Below are positions 16,943-25,270 of a stretch of DNA of 64,000 nucleotides, one piece after another. The stretch comes from Fumia xinanensis (GTDB lineage: Bacteria > Bacillota > Clostridia > Oscillospirales > Ruminococcaceae). Position 1 is the stretch's first letter, and every line of letters starts with the position of its first letter. The notes beneath the pieces were generated by a model. It was not told the origin of the DNA. It saw only the letters and a program-made list of their open reading frames with translations, and did not search any database. Both the position numbers and the translations under genes were made by a program. The stretch lies in the NCBI RefSeq assembly GCF_014384905.1, contig NZ_JACRSV010000001.1, positions 1,302,001 through 1,366,000 on the forward strand, read 5' to 3'.

Positions 16943-17897
16943 CGAAACCGCCCCCTTCCAAAGTAAGGTCCATCCGGTGCTCTCCGTTGGAGAAGCTGTG
17001 CTTTACGTTTTGCACCGTCATTTGCCGGTCCACCCGCTCGTTTTTCAGGTCCAGGCGCACCCAAAGGCTGCTTCCCGCCCGCACCCGCACGTCCCCCGCC
17101 GCTTTCCGGAGGCTCAGGGACTTCATTTTTTTGTTATGCTCTTTAAGGAGCGTCTGGGCCTTCTGATTGCCGTCCTCGTCGCCGCTCACGTGGCTGAAGC
17201 TCTGCAAAACGCCCCAGGTTTTCTGGGTCTCAGCGTCCTCCCTGACGAAAATCTGCCGCAGCTTCTTCCGCCCGTCCTCGTGAAGGAGCTTCACTTTGTT
17301 ATAGGTCCCCCGGTCGATGGAGCTCTCGTAGGAAAACCCCTCCGCCGCGGTCTCGTCGATGAGGAGCGGGAGCTCCAGCTCGGCTGCCGCCGCCAAACGG
17401 AGCTTGCCGAAATCGTCGTAGAGCACGAATTCCTTCCCAGTGTTTTCGTAGGTCAGGTCCAGCGCCGTCTCGATGATGTCAAACAGCGTTTTCCCGTCCT
17501 CCACCCGGTAGGGAATCCGGTAGCCCGTGGCCGCGACCGCCCCTGTTTTCAGGGAAAAGTCGTCGGCGATCATCTGGACCAGCTCCCCCGCCGCCTTGTT
17601 CTGGTAGATGTAGTTGTCCTTGTTTTTTAAGTACCGGAGCTGGTCGTAAGCAGTGATACTGAGCCGCCCGTCGGCTCCGCTCCGGCTCAAAGTGAACACA
17701 AAGCCGTAAAACAGCCCCCTGCCGTCAACGGAAAAGGTGACCGCGTCCCCTTCCTCCACGGGAAGCCCCCCGTCCAGCACGGTGAACTGAAGCTTCCCCG
17801 GTGCGCCTTTTCGGGAGGTCTCCCACTTGACGCCGCCCTCTGCCGGCGGCTCGTAGGTTCTGCCCCCGTGGGTGATGCGCAGCAGATACTCAGCCAA
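16935..17897 (-). CDS. xkdQ: Tail hub protein XkdQ
   Basis: 320 residues, the hub component of contractile tails (family related to T4 gp27 / gpD). The N-terminal beta region and YDQLRYLKNKDNYIYQNK segment at about 80-100 are typical. The C-terminus includes RVRAGSSLWVRLDLKNERVD. TTG start. It overlaps XkdP (LysM protein) by 8 bases and XkdR by 8 bases. Confidence 0.88.
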   Translation of the reverse strand: MAEYLLRITHGGRTYEPPAEGGVKWETSRKGAPGKLQFTVLDGGLPVEEGDAVTFSVDGRGLFYGFVFTLSRSGADGRLSITAYDQLRYLKNKDNYIYQNKAAGELVQMIADDFSLKTGAVAATGYRIPYRVEDGKTLFDIIETALDLTYENTGKEFVLYDDFGKLRLAAAAELELPLLIDETAAEGFSYESSIDRGTYNKVKLLHEDGRKKLRQIFVREDAETQKTWGVLQSFSHVSGDEDGNQKAQTLLKEHNKKMKSLSLRKAAGDVRVRAGSSLWVRLDLKNERVDRQMTVQNVKHSFSNGEHRMDLTLEGGGFGG

Positions 17898-18537
17898 GTC
17901 GGATCACCTGCCCCGGATAGATGAGATTGGGGTTTTTGATGCCGTTTAATTTGGCGATCTCCCAGCATTTGTCCCCCCGGCCCAGCTGCGCCTTGCAGAT
18001 ATTGTAGAGGCAGTCGCCCTTTTTGACGACGTAGCTCTTTACAGGGGCCTTATTCTCTCGGGCCCCGCCGGAAGCCGCCCCGCCGGAGCCGTTAGCGCCG
18101 CTGGAAATCTCCTTGAGCCCGTAGGCCCGATACTGTTTCAGCCGGACGGACACCGTCACGTCCAGGCCCTCCCCCGCGTCGTCGCTGACGGCGTAATCCT
18201 CCAAACTCACTTTTAAATTGGTGTCGTGCAAAAGCCGCCCCTCCGGCGTCACCCGCGACACCAGAAACTGAAAAGGCTTCCTGCCCATTTTCAGCGCCTC
18301 TAAGCGGTTTAGGTAATAAGAAGCCGGAATAAACCCCTCCGGGTAGTACCCAAAGGGGTATTTTTTCTGGGGGAGCATGGCCTCGAAGGAAATCTCGGTC
18401 AGGCCGGGAGCCTTGAGGATGCTGACTTCCTCCCCGCTCAGGAGGGTGGAGGAACCGTTCCGGTTTTTCATGGAGAGCTTCATTTTGGACGGAGCCACCG
18501 GTAGCGGCACCCCGTCGATGTAAAAGATGTAGGCCAA
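17890..18537 (-). CDS. xkdP: LysM tail protein XkdP
   Basis: 215 residues. The N-terminal domain (1-140) is the tail-tube initiator type found in XkdP; the C-terminal 48 residues are one LysM domain (YVVKKGDCLYNICKAQLGRG to LIYPGQVIRL). It should link the tail tube to the hub and may bind peptidoglycan. TTG start. It is the first gene of the baseplate run and is preceded by a terminator-like hairpin at 18575-18616. Confidence 0.88.
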   Translation of the reverse strand: MAYIFYIDGVPLPVAPSKMKLSMKNRNGSSTLLSGEEVSILKAPGLTEISFEAMLPQKKYPFGYYPEGFIPASYYLNRLEALKMGRKPFQFLVSRVTPEGRLLHDTNLKVSLEDYAVSDDAGEGLDVTVSVRLKQYRAYGLKEISSGANGSGGAASGGARENKAPVKSYVVKKGDCLYNICKAQLGRGDKCWEIAKLNGIKNPNLIYPGQVIRLG

Positions 18538-18574
18538 ATGGATCCCTGCCTTTCGTCACAAGTCTTTTTGGATG

Positions 18575-18616
18575 AAAAAAGACGTGCCCGAGGCTCGTCA
18601 GCGAGCCGGACACGTC
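18575..18616 (-). terminator. Terminator-like hairpin in the XkdP leader
   Basis: Minus-strand stem GACGTG/CACGTC with an inner GGCTCG/CGAGCC, then T6. It sits between the toxin/immunity genes and XkdP, so readthrough or a separate promoter is needed to express the baseplate genes. Confidence 0.7.
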
Positions 18617-18772
18617 CGCGTGTATGGGTTGCCTCTTTTTTAGGCAATTTTCACAAATATATCTATTTTGAGGGACACGGTGAGCTCACAAAGTGCTCAT
18701 TTCAATCCATGATGATTTCTATCTGTTAAAATGGTGCTGTCGCCGCTCCATTGCGTCATTTTTTCGTCATTT

Positions 18773-18815
18773 TTCCACAGGGCGGCAAAATTGTGCTATC
18801 ATCATGTCAATGACA
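18773..18815 (+). promoter_or_regulatory. Promoter and palindromic operator of the RHH gene
   Basis: A -10 (TATCAT at 18797, extended TGTGC) with a weak -35 near 18773. Directly downstream is TGTCA-A-TGACA at 18805-18815, an 11-base palindrome suited to binding by the RHH protein itself. Confidence 0.55.
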
Positions 18816-18835
18816 GTCAACTGAGGAGTGATAGA

Positions 18836-19066
18836 ATGTCTGACAGCAGCCCCAACCCGCTGAAAATAAGAGTGCGAGGTGAAGACGGATTCCGCGTAAC
18901 CACCATCCGGATTTCGGAAGAGCTGCTCCGGTGTCTGGATAAGCTATCCGCTAAAACCCGTCACTCCCGCAATGAACTGATTAACATCATGCTGGAATAC
19001 GCCGTCGGGAACATCGTGATTGAGCAAACGTCAAAGAGGCCGGGAGAGGAAAGTAAACCGTTTTGA
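18836..19066 (+). CDS. Ribbon-helix-helix (CopG/Arc) DNA-binding protein
   Basis: 76 residues. The strand-helix-helix core is FRVTTIRISEELLRCLDKLS followed by SRNELINIMLEYAV. It should bind DNA as a dimer; the palindrome in its promoter suggests autorepression. GAGGAG lies 9 bases before the ATG. It is the only plus-strand gene inside the leftward structural operon and sits between the barstar gene and XkdP. It could regulate the toxin pair or the hairpin-guarded baseplate genes; this is inference. Confidence 0.8.
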   Translation: MSDSSPNPLKIRVRGEDGFRVTTIRISEELLRCLDKLSAKTRHSRNELINIMLEYAVGNIVIEQTSKRPGEESKPF

Positions 19067-19074
19067 CGAGAGCA

Positions 19075-19160
19075 AAATCTGTAGGGGCGCGTATCGCGCG
19101 CCCGCCCTCACCCCTCCGCCTTTCAATGAACTGCGGGCGGCCATTGACCGCCCCTACATC
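19075..19160. repeat. Pair of inverted dispersed palindromes (GTAGGGGCG type)
   Basis: CTGTAGGGGCGCGTATCGCG at 19079 and the inverse GACCGCCCCTACA ending at 19157 face each other. Similar units occur near 16405, 23965, 24065, 35622, 35671, 35746, 38365, 38525, 47804, 52918, 53993 and 56296. Confidence 0.65.
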
Positions 19161-19305
19161 CCTCTGAGCCTCCCCGGGAAATATTGGGGAAATAAAACCG
19201 CCCTTTTCGGGAAATACTCCGGAAATAATCGGGAAATATGCGGGAAATAACCTGCCGCCACGCAAAAGGAGGACAGGCTCATCGCCCGTCCTCCCTGTTA
19301 TTTTC

Positions 19306-19629
19306 TCAGGAAATCACCGTAAACGTCACGTTGGGGGTGTCCTCGTGCACGTCGTCGAAAACTTGCAGCATTTTGACGCACTCTTGCTGCAATTCCTTCG
19401 GCATCGTCCCATATCCCCGGATTTCCACCTTCTGTTTCTCGTCAAACAAGTATCGCAGACAGTCCCACAGTGCATCCCAGTTCTCCCCGTAGTAATCTGG
19501 AAGCCCAAACTTTTCCTTCAGGATCTGGTGCACCACGCCCAGGTATTTGCACCCGGTAAAGTCCAGCACAATCGGGTTGTCGTGGATCGGCTTGAAGGCG
19601 CACGCCGCCTGTTCCTCATAAATTCCCAT
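19306..19629 (-). CDS. Barstar-family ribonuclease inhibitor (immunity)
   Basis: 107 residues with the barstar hallmark LPDYYGENWDALWDCLRYLF (compare YYGENLDALWDCL in barstar), the part that plugs the barnase active site. It should neutralise the barnase domain encoded immediately upstream (25-base gap, same strand). The start at 19629 follows AAGGAGGAACC; a longer frame to 19689 lacks a ribosome site. Toxin first, inhibitor second is the usual order of such pairs. Confidence 0.92.
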   Translation of the reverse strand: MGIYEEQAACAFKPIHDNPIVLDFTGCKYLGVVHQILKEKFGLPDYYGENWDALWDCLRYLFDEKQKVEIRGYGTMPKELQQECVKMLQVFDDVHEDTPNVTFTVIS

Positions 19630-19654
19630 CTGGGTTCCTCCTTCTGATCGGACG

Positions 19655-20161
19655 TCAAACGATTTCCTGAAAGGTTTCGTAATGGTCATAGGTCACAAAC
19701 ATCAACCCATCGCTGGAAAACAGAAGCCGTGACCGATTCCGGTGCCCCCATTTATAATTGATGTCCGCCTCATACCAAACTCGGCCCGGCCCATCGGGCA
19801 GATGGCCGTTGCTGTTTCGGTACACGCCGCCGAAGATCATCTTCCCCGGCGCAACCTCATCCAGATTTCCTGCTTTTGGAACCCAACCTAATTTCTTTGC
19901 TTCCTGCCCTGTTATGTAGTAATCCGGCAGCGTCCCCTTGTACTTGAGCCACCAGTCTGCCCCGTCCGTTCCGTTTTTGGTCGCTTCCCCGGCCGCCACT
20001 GCCCTGATAAATTCGATCTGGCACTCACAGTGGGGATGCAGCGGAGGCCTCATTTTCGGCGGTTCGCTCACCGGGTAGACTTTCCCGTGCAGATTTCTGC
20101 ACATCATGCAGGTGGTTGGCCCCAAATAAGCCTTCCACTGCAAGTAGCGCTGACTTTTCAT
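19655..20161 (-). CDS. MuF-barnase toxin: truncated phage head domain fused to barnase-like RNase
   Basis: 168 residues. Residues 1-60 match the C-terminal zinc part of Mu gpF/SPP1 gp7 minor head proteins (TTCMMCRNLHGKVYPVSEPP, then HPHCECQIEF, four metal-type Cys/His). Residues 90-168 are a barnase-type RNase (LGWVPKAGNLDEVAPGKMIF, GRVWYEADINYKWGHRNRSR, LLFSSDGLMFVTYDHYETF): Glu in WYEAD, Arg in GHRNR and His in YDHYETF fit the catalytic set. MuF-toxin fusions are a known temperate-phage toxin class. Here most of the MuF domain is missing and the gene lies far from the portal. The start is uncertain: ATG at 20161, or TTG at 20197. Confidence 0.85.
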   Translation of the reverse strand: MKSQRYLQWKAYLGPTTCMMCRNLHGKVYPVSEPPKMRPPLHPHCECQIEFIRAVAAGEATKNGTDGADWWLKYKGTLPDYYITGQEAKKLGWVPKAGNLDEVAPGKMIFGGVYRNSNGHLPDGPGRVWYEADINYKWGHRNRSRLLFSSDGLMFVTYDHYETFQEIV

Positions 20162-20208
20162 CCCTATTCTATCATCCTTTTGATCTCTTTTCAACAAAAG
20201 GGTTCATC

Positions 20209-20913
20209 TTACCAATGCACCCCTTCTGCCGCCGACTGCAGGCCTTCCGCCACCTTGTCGGTGAGATAGGAAACCACCCGGTCCAAATCCAGCTCAGAGC
20301 TGACCGAATTGTGGTTCACCATTTCCACCTGAACCACCGCGCCGCCAGCCGCCCCCGAAGAAGCCGCCGCCAACTCCCGGTACCCGCTTCCGTCGCCGGA
20401 AACGGCGCCGAGCCCCGCCGCGACCCCAGCCGAAGCCGCCAAAGCGGCGCTCTGTTCACCGGCCGCCAGCATGGGTGAACCACCGCCCGCAACGCCGAAA
20501 ACCGCCGGATATCGGGCGTTCGCCGCCTGTAAAGCCAGATTGCTTGTCATATTGTTTGCCCAGCGGTTCGTGACCGTTTCGGACCAGCCGCCCGCCTGGA
20601 ACAAATTGTTCACCGGAGCGTAATTCCCCGCCGCCGTCACCGCCGCCCGCGCCGCTTCGGGAGCCATATGGAGCGCCCTTGCCGCCGGAACCCCGCCCGG
20701 CGCTTTGCCCCGCTCCCAAAGGTGCAGCACCGAGGAAACCCATTCCCCCGCCCGTGCCGCCGCTTTGGACAGGCCGCCCACTTGGGACGCCCCTTCCGGA
20801 ACAGCGCCGGGAATCCAGCCGCCGAACCCGCCGTCCATCTGAAAGGCCCGCAGCGCCGCCGCGCTTCCGTAGGCCGCCACCCGCCGCCTGAGATGATCTG
20901 TTATCGTCGCCAT
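20209..20913 (-). CDS. Short tape-measure-like tail protein
   Basis: 234 residues in the place of XkdO, the tape measure, which usually exceeds 1000 residues. The C-terminus (VVQVEMVNHNSVSSELDLDR, then VVSYLTDKVAEGLQSAAEGV) resembles ends of tape measure proteins; the rest is Ala/Gly-rich. It is preceded by GAGGAAG. Either a tape measure with a large internal deletion or an unrelated tail protein. Since tape-measure length sets tail length, the element may make very short tails or none. Confidence 0.6.
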   Translation of the reverse strand: MATITDHLRRRVAAYGSAAALRAFQMDGGFGGWIPGAVPEGASQVGGLSKAAARAGEWVSSVLHLWERGKAPGGVPAARALHMAPEAARAAVTAAGNYAPVNNLFQAGGWSETVTNRWANNMTSNLALQAANARYPAVFGVAGGGSPMLAAGEQSAALAASAGVAAGLGAVSGDGSGYRELAAASSGAAGGAVVQVEMVNHNSVSSELDLDRVVSYLTDKVAEGLQSAAEGVHW

Positions 20914-21041
20914 CTATCTTCCTCCTTTCCCGCAAACTCATTCTGCCGAAGCCGCCGGCGAAATCCCCGGCCGCCTCCGCGGTACATTCAAAACCCGCCG
21001 CCCTCTTGACGGCAAAGGACATTTTTGCGGTCAAATCCCCG

Positions 21042-21209
21042 CTATCGGCCGCCCCCGGCCTTTTTCTCCTCCTCGGCGTACACCTGGATCGCCGCGATGA
21101 GAAACGCCTTCTCGAAAGGGTCGAGGCCCAAAAACTCCGAAGGCCGCATCTGAAACTTGTGGAGGCAATAGTACGCCAGATTCGCGTCGCTGTCGCCCCC
21201 CTTGATCAG
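21042..21209 (-). CDS. Frameshift-encoded extension of the tail assembly chaperone
   Basis: After the slippery heptamer A AAA AAC (21215-21209), directly before the XkdN stop codon, the -1 frame stays open and encodes LIKGGDSDANLAYYCLHKFQ and MRPSEFLGLDPFEKAFLIAA to a TAG at 21042. Tail chaperones of most long-tailed phages are made in a short and a frameshifted long form; the long form helps load the tape measure. The fused product would be 197 residues. There is no independent start with a ribosome site. Confidence 0.85.
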   Translation of the reverse strand: MIKGGDSDANLAYYCLHKFQMRPSEFLGLDPFEKAFLIAAIQVYAEEEKKAGGGR

Positions 21210-21634
21210 TTTTTTGCCTGTTCTACCCTTTCGTCCATGGTCACGTCGAAGCCGTTTAAGGCCTGCACCCGGTTCAGGTATTCGGCGTATTCTCCCGGCG
21301 TCAGCATGGCTTTTAGAAGGCTGTCCGCCCCCATAACGCCGTAGCTGTCCTGCAATTCCCTGTCATTGAGGTCCGGAAAAACCGTGCATGTCGCCGCCAG
21401 CTTGCCCAGGTACAGGTCGGCGTCCACCTCCGCCGCGTACTGCCCCTTTTTGCCGGGCACCGGAGCCCGCCGCAGGCACTCCCGGCGGATTTCCTCGTCC
21501 TCCGCCGGCGTGATGCACTTGATTTCCCATAAGAGGGGCTTTTTCTCCCCGTCCAAAAACCGCGCCGACACCGCTGTTTTCTCGTTTTCCACCTTGACCG
21601 CGTTCTGTTTCAAAAAGCCGCTCAAACCATCCAT
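21206..21634 (-). CDS. xkdN: Tail assembly chaperone XkdN
   Basis: 142 residues of the XkdN family. Markers: SGFLKQNAVKVENEKTAVSA at the start and LTPGEYAEYLNRVQALNGFD near the end. It acts transiently in tail tube assembly. The start at 21634 has AGGAGGAAGGAAAA upstream; the frame is open further but without a site. It ends in GCA AAA AAC TGA, so the stop is directly 3' of a classic slippery site. Confidence 0.88.
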   Translation of the reverse strand: MDGLSGFLKQNAVKVENEKTAVSARFLDGEKKPLLWEIKCITPAEDEEIRRECLRRAPVPGKKGQYAAEVDADLYLGKLAATCTVFPDLNDRELQDSYGVMGADSLLKAMLTPGEYAEYLNRVQALNGFDVTMDERVEQAKN

Positions 21635-21787
21635 TTTTCCTTCCTCCTCTATAAACCGCCCCCCGCGGGACAGACGAGACCGCCCGTTTTGCGGACCCGC
21701 TGCCTCCCCGCGCAGGACGAAGAATCTTCTCATCAAAAACAAAACCGCTCCTCCGGGAAAACTCTCCCGGAGGGCGGCTCCCCCGGC

Positions 21788-22252
21788 CTACATACCGGCC
21801 AGGTTTTTAAAAGTCTCCGGCATTTCGAAGTCCTCGAAGGTAAAGTCGATGCTCTCCTGGAGGTAATCGTCGGAGGCGCTGAATTTCGCCAGCACGCCGC
21901 CGTTTAAATTGCAGTCCTTCAAAATGACGGTCTGCCTGCCCACCGAGGAAGCCGGGTCCTCGTTGGTCACCTGGATGTCGAAGTAAATGTCCTCGCCAGT
22001 TTCCTTGAAGTTGTAAAACAGCTTGCGAAACACCGAGGAGTTGTAATGGAAGGTCGCTTTTCCGCTGCCCTCCCAGCCGGTGGACTTGTTGCCCTGCCCG
22101 GGCTTGCCGAGAATCGGCACCTTGGCCTTGGTTTTTTTGAAGTTCGCCTCCAAATTGATGGCCTGCATGAAATTGTAGCGCCGGCCGTCGATGGTCACAA
22201 AGCATTCGGCAAGGGACGCTGCCACCGCGTCTTTTGCATTCATGGTACGCAT
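21788..22252 (-). CDS. xkdM: Phage tail tube protein XkdM
   Basis: 154 residues of the contractile tail tube family. Markers: AECFVTIDGRRYNFMQAINL, EANFKKTKAKVPILGKPGQG, and the C-terminal SIDFTFEDFEMPETFKNLAG. It polymerises to form the inner tail tube. It follows the sheath gene after a 293-base gap of GC-rich low-complexity DNA containing one CAAAATCAAATGC-type repeat (about 22460-22490). Confidence 0.92.
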   Translation of the reverse strand: MRTMNAKDAVAASLAECFVTIDGRRYNFMQAINLEANFKKTKAKVPILGKPGQGNKSTGWEGSGKATFHYNSSVFRKLFYNFKETGEDIYFDIQVTNEDPASSVGRQTVILKDCNLNGGVLAKFSASDDYLQESIDFTFEDFEMPETFKNLAGM

Positions 22253-22545
22253 GTAAAATCATTCCTTTCTGGGAATTCAACTGTTTGAGCGGACGTTCCA
22301 ACCCGTCCGCCCGAATTTCTGGGCAATCGCAGGGACGGCGTTTTCTCCGCCCTTTCTCCGTTTCCGGGGAACCGTAGGCGCTCCGTCCTCCCTCCCTCCG
22401 GGAATCCGCAGGGGAGAGGCTCTGCTCCGCCCGGTTCCCTGTTTCCGGAGAACCGCAGGCGCGGGTCAAAATCAAATGCTGCCGCATTCAACTTATTCCC
22501 CGCCGTTTCCCTATCTGACAGTAAATCTTTTGGCAGCCACCGTTT

Positions 22546-23847
22546 TTACTCCACCACGACCGTCATGTAAAGCTGCGCCATGGCGCTGACGGGGGTGATG
22601 CGGTCGCTGACCACCACGCTCTTTTTGGTATTGCCCTGCTCCACGACGATGCTGTCGGAGGTAAACTCCTCGATGGCTCTCACGTCGCTAAGCTGCCGAT
22701 GGTGGCGGACGATGTCGTTCCAGAGGGAAATACGCCCCGCCGCGTCGTTGGGCACCTGGCCCAGGTAGCGCTCGTTGAAGAGCACCGCGATGTCGTTTCC
22801 GATCTGGTCGAGGACGCGGATGACCTGATTGTCGGAGAAATCGGCGCTCTTGTCGGCGCTCACCGACACAAATGTGTTCACGTCGCCCAGCACCCGCACT
22901 TTGTCGCCCACCTTGTGGAGCATGAATTTGCCCGCCTTGAGGTTTTTAGACAGCTCCGCCTGGGTGTAGCCCGTGTCTACCGAAAACGCCCCGTCGTACA
23001 CAGCGTTGAGGCAGCTCTTATTGACCGGGCAGCCCGCCTGCAAGCCTGTAACCCAGTAGACGAGGCTCTCTGCCGCCCCGTCTGTGACCGCGTTTTCCAC
23101 CGAGATGACGCCTTCATAGTCCGCCGCCTTCTGATAGAGAACGGTCTGGAACTTGACGCCCACCTCTTCCCGCATCCGCTTGGTGAACTGGACGAAAAGC
23201 TCCTTCACCGCGTCCACATTTGACATGCAGCCCAGCGTGTTAAAGCTCTCGCTCTCGATTTTATCGAGGAATCCCTCGTAATCGGACTGCTGGACGTTCT
23301 GGGCGTTGGTGCCGCCTGTCAAAGAGACCCCCGCCGTGGCGCTCAGGGTGGCGTCTTTTTTGAACACGATGTAATCGTTGTCCATAAGGTCCGCCGCCGC
23401 CGCGACCGTTTGCTTGTCCGCTTCCGCGCCGTCCAAAACGGTGATTACGTCGAATTTCTGCCCGTCGTCCCCGTTTACACGGATCGCGATTTTAAGGTCG
23501 TTGCCTCTCGTGCCGCTGTATTTTGCGGTTCCGTAGGAGCAGGAGGCTTTCGCGCCCCCGTTTAATCTGTAAAAATGTCCGACGCGGATGTTCATAAAGA
23601 GGTCGCAAAGCCCCTTCATCCTGTCGTCGGCAGCCCCGTAGCCGAAAATGCTCCGGGCGTTTTTCATAAAGTCCTCGGCATAAACCGTAAAGACCTCTCC
23701 CTCAGGGCCCCAGTCAAGCTCCAGCGCCATAGCGGCACTCCCCCTGTCGGAGAGGGCCGCGTCGGCTCTGGAAGCGCTGATAAAATTGATGTACGCCCCC
23801 GGCAAAGCCTTGTTCTGAGAGGTAAATGTACCGCCGCCAATGGCCAT
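22546..23847 (-). CDS. xkdK: Phage tail sheath protein XkdK
   Basis: 433 residues. A typical short sheath protein: the N-terminus MAIGGGTFTSQNKALPGAYI, a variable middle, and a C-terminal handshake domain (NTFVSVSADKSADFSDNQVI, SLWNDIVRHHRQLSDVRAIE, and the final VVSDRITPVSAMAQLYMTVV). It forms the contractile outer tube. GGTGAATTATT precedes the ATG. Confidence 0.93.
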   Translation of the reverse strand: MAIGGGTFTSQNKALPGAYINFISASRADAALSDRGSAAMALELDWGPEGEVFTVYAEDFMKNARSIFGYGAADDRMKGLCDLFMNIRVGHFYRLNGGAKASCSYGTAKYSGTRGNDLKIAIRVNGDDGQKFDVITVLDGAEADKQTVAAAADLMDNDYIVFKKDATLSATAGVSLTGGTNAQNVQQSDYEGFLDKIESESFNTLGCMSNVDAVKELFVQFTKRMREEVGVKFQTVLYQKAADYEGVISVENAVTDGAAESLVYWVTGLQAGCPVNKSCLNAVYDGAFSVDTGYTQAELSKNLKAGKFMLHKVGDKVRVLGDVNTFVSVSADKSADFSDNQVIRVLDQIGNDIAVLFNERYLGQVPNDAAGRISLWNDIVRHHRQLSDVRAIEEFTSDSIVVEQGNTKKSVVVSDRITPVSAMAQLYMTVVVE

Positions 23848-24649
23848 AATAATTCACCATCCGTCAAAAAATTGACGTTCCTTTCGTAAAATAAATCCGC
23901 CTTATCAGGCTCGCGCCTTCAGGACGGCTCCGCTCTCTTGCGGGCGCTGTTTGAACGAAACCATGTAGGGGCACGCATCGCACACCCGTGGCCAAGCCAA
24001 TCGCCCGCTGCATTCTGCCACGACACCGATCCGACCCGCGCGTATCCCGCGCCCACGGGCGGCCAATGGCCGCCCCTACGGTTTTGTTCTTATCTCAACG
24101 CCCCGCTAAACGGCAATTTTTAAGCCCGAAAAAAGCCTTCTGTCTTTTTTCGGGCAGCAACCTGCGCGTCCAAAGGTTTTCCATTCCCCGGACGGCAATT
24201 TTATTCCGCTCAAGAAGTCTCGCCTCCCCAAACGGCCCGTTTCCGCGTCTCTGAAGGCTCCTGCCTCCCAATACGGCTCATCCCCGCCGTTCACAAAAGT
24301 CGTTCGACCCCGAACGGCAGCTTCTACGTGCCGCAGAAGAGCTAGCCTCCCCAAACGGCCGTTTCTGCTCCCACAAAAGGCCCCTGCCTCCCCGAAACGC
24401 CAAACGCCCGCCGCCCGAAAAAGCGTTCTCCTTTTCAAACGCAAATTTCCAAGCCCCAAAGGGATTTCTTCCCGAACAGCTGGCCTGCGTGCCTCCGAAA
24501 AGCTTCCGCCTCCCCGGCGCCCGCCCCCTTTAACACCGCCCCGGGCAAAGCCATCGGCCTCTCTGGGTAAATTTCTCCGCGCTCCGGCCAAAACCGCTTT
24601 TCCGGCCTCCAAATGGAATCCGTCCAGGCCGCTTTCTCCTGGAACCCGC
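23848..24649. other. GC-rich low-complexity spacer
   Basis: About 800 bases between the sheath gene and a head-tail gene. It holds dispersed palindromes near 23965-24085 and then imprecise repeats of 'cctccccaaacgg' and 'aaaacgctt' words. Open frames here (for example 24106-24612 minus) are Arg/Gly-rich, lack ribosome sites and match nothing; I treat them as chance. Confidence 0.6.
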
Positions 24650-25087
24650 TCACACCCCTTCCCGCAGCGTCAGGTCGCCCATGAGCACCGGGTTTTCGTC
24701 GGGGAGTTTTGTGACAAACCCGCCGTACTGGCCCGAAAACCGCAGGACTTCTCCGGCGTTCTGGGCCCGCAGGGAGGTTCCCCGCATAACAGAGCCGTCC
24801 TCCAGCGCAAGGGTTTCCATGACGCAGAACAGCTCCTCGGCAACTTGCGCCATCTCAGCGTTGCGCTTTACGGGGATTTTCTCCTCGCTGGGAAAGTAAG
24901 TGACGCTCAAAGGCGTCGTCCGCCGGTAGCGGTTGCCCACCACCCGCTTTTCCGAGAGGTCTCCCCCCTCGATGAAAAAACAGGGCCGCTTGAGGTTTTG
25001 CCGCACCATTTCGGTGTAGATGGCCGTTTCCGGCCCGAAAGCCCTGGCAATGGCCGTTGCCGCCCCTTTGATCAGTTCTTGTAACAT
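24650..25087 (-). CDS. Phage head-tail joining protein
   Basis: 145 residues: MLQELIKGAATAIARAFGPE, then VRQNLKRPCFFIEGGDLSEK and VSVTYFP-like PLSVTYFPSEEKIP. Proteins of this kind sit between the connector and the sheath in PBSX-like phages and probably act as tail terminators or joining proteins. The start at 25087 has AAAGGACGG upstream; the upstream continuation of the frame has no site. Confidence 0.72.
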   Translation of the reverse strand: MLQELIKGAATAIARAFGPETAIYTEMVRQNLKRPCFFIEGGDLSEKRVVGNRYRRTTPLSVTYFPSEEKIPVKRNAEMAQVAEELFCVMETLALEDGSVMRGTSLRAQNAGEVLRFSGQYGGFVTKLPDENPVLMGDLTLREGV

Positions 25088-25270
25088 ATCTTTTCCGTCC
25101 TTTGCTGTTCGCTCCGCCTGTTTTTCGGAACGCCCCAGGGGCAGGATGAATCCCTGGGCCCCAGGCACCGCAGAGACGGGCATCACCCGCCCGCAAATTC
25201 CCGGAACGTCCCCGCGTAAGGGCGGGTCAAAATCAAATGCCGTCGCATTCGCCCCCGCGCACCGCCCCTT

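Noticed and set aside
24106..24653. Minus-strand frames between the sheath and head-tail genes
   Set aside because: Arg/Gly-rich, no ribosome site, built from imprecise DNA repeats; better seen as low-complexity spacer.
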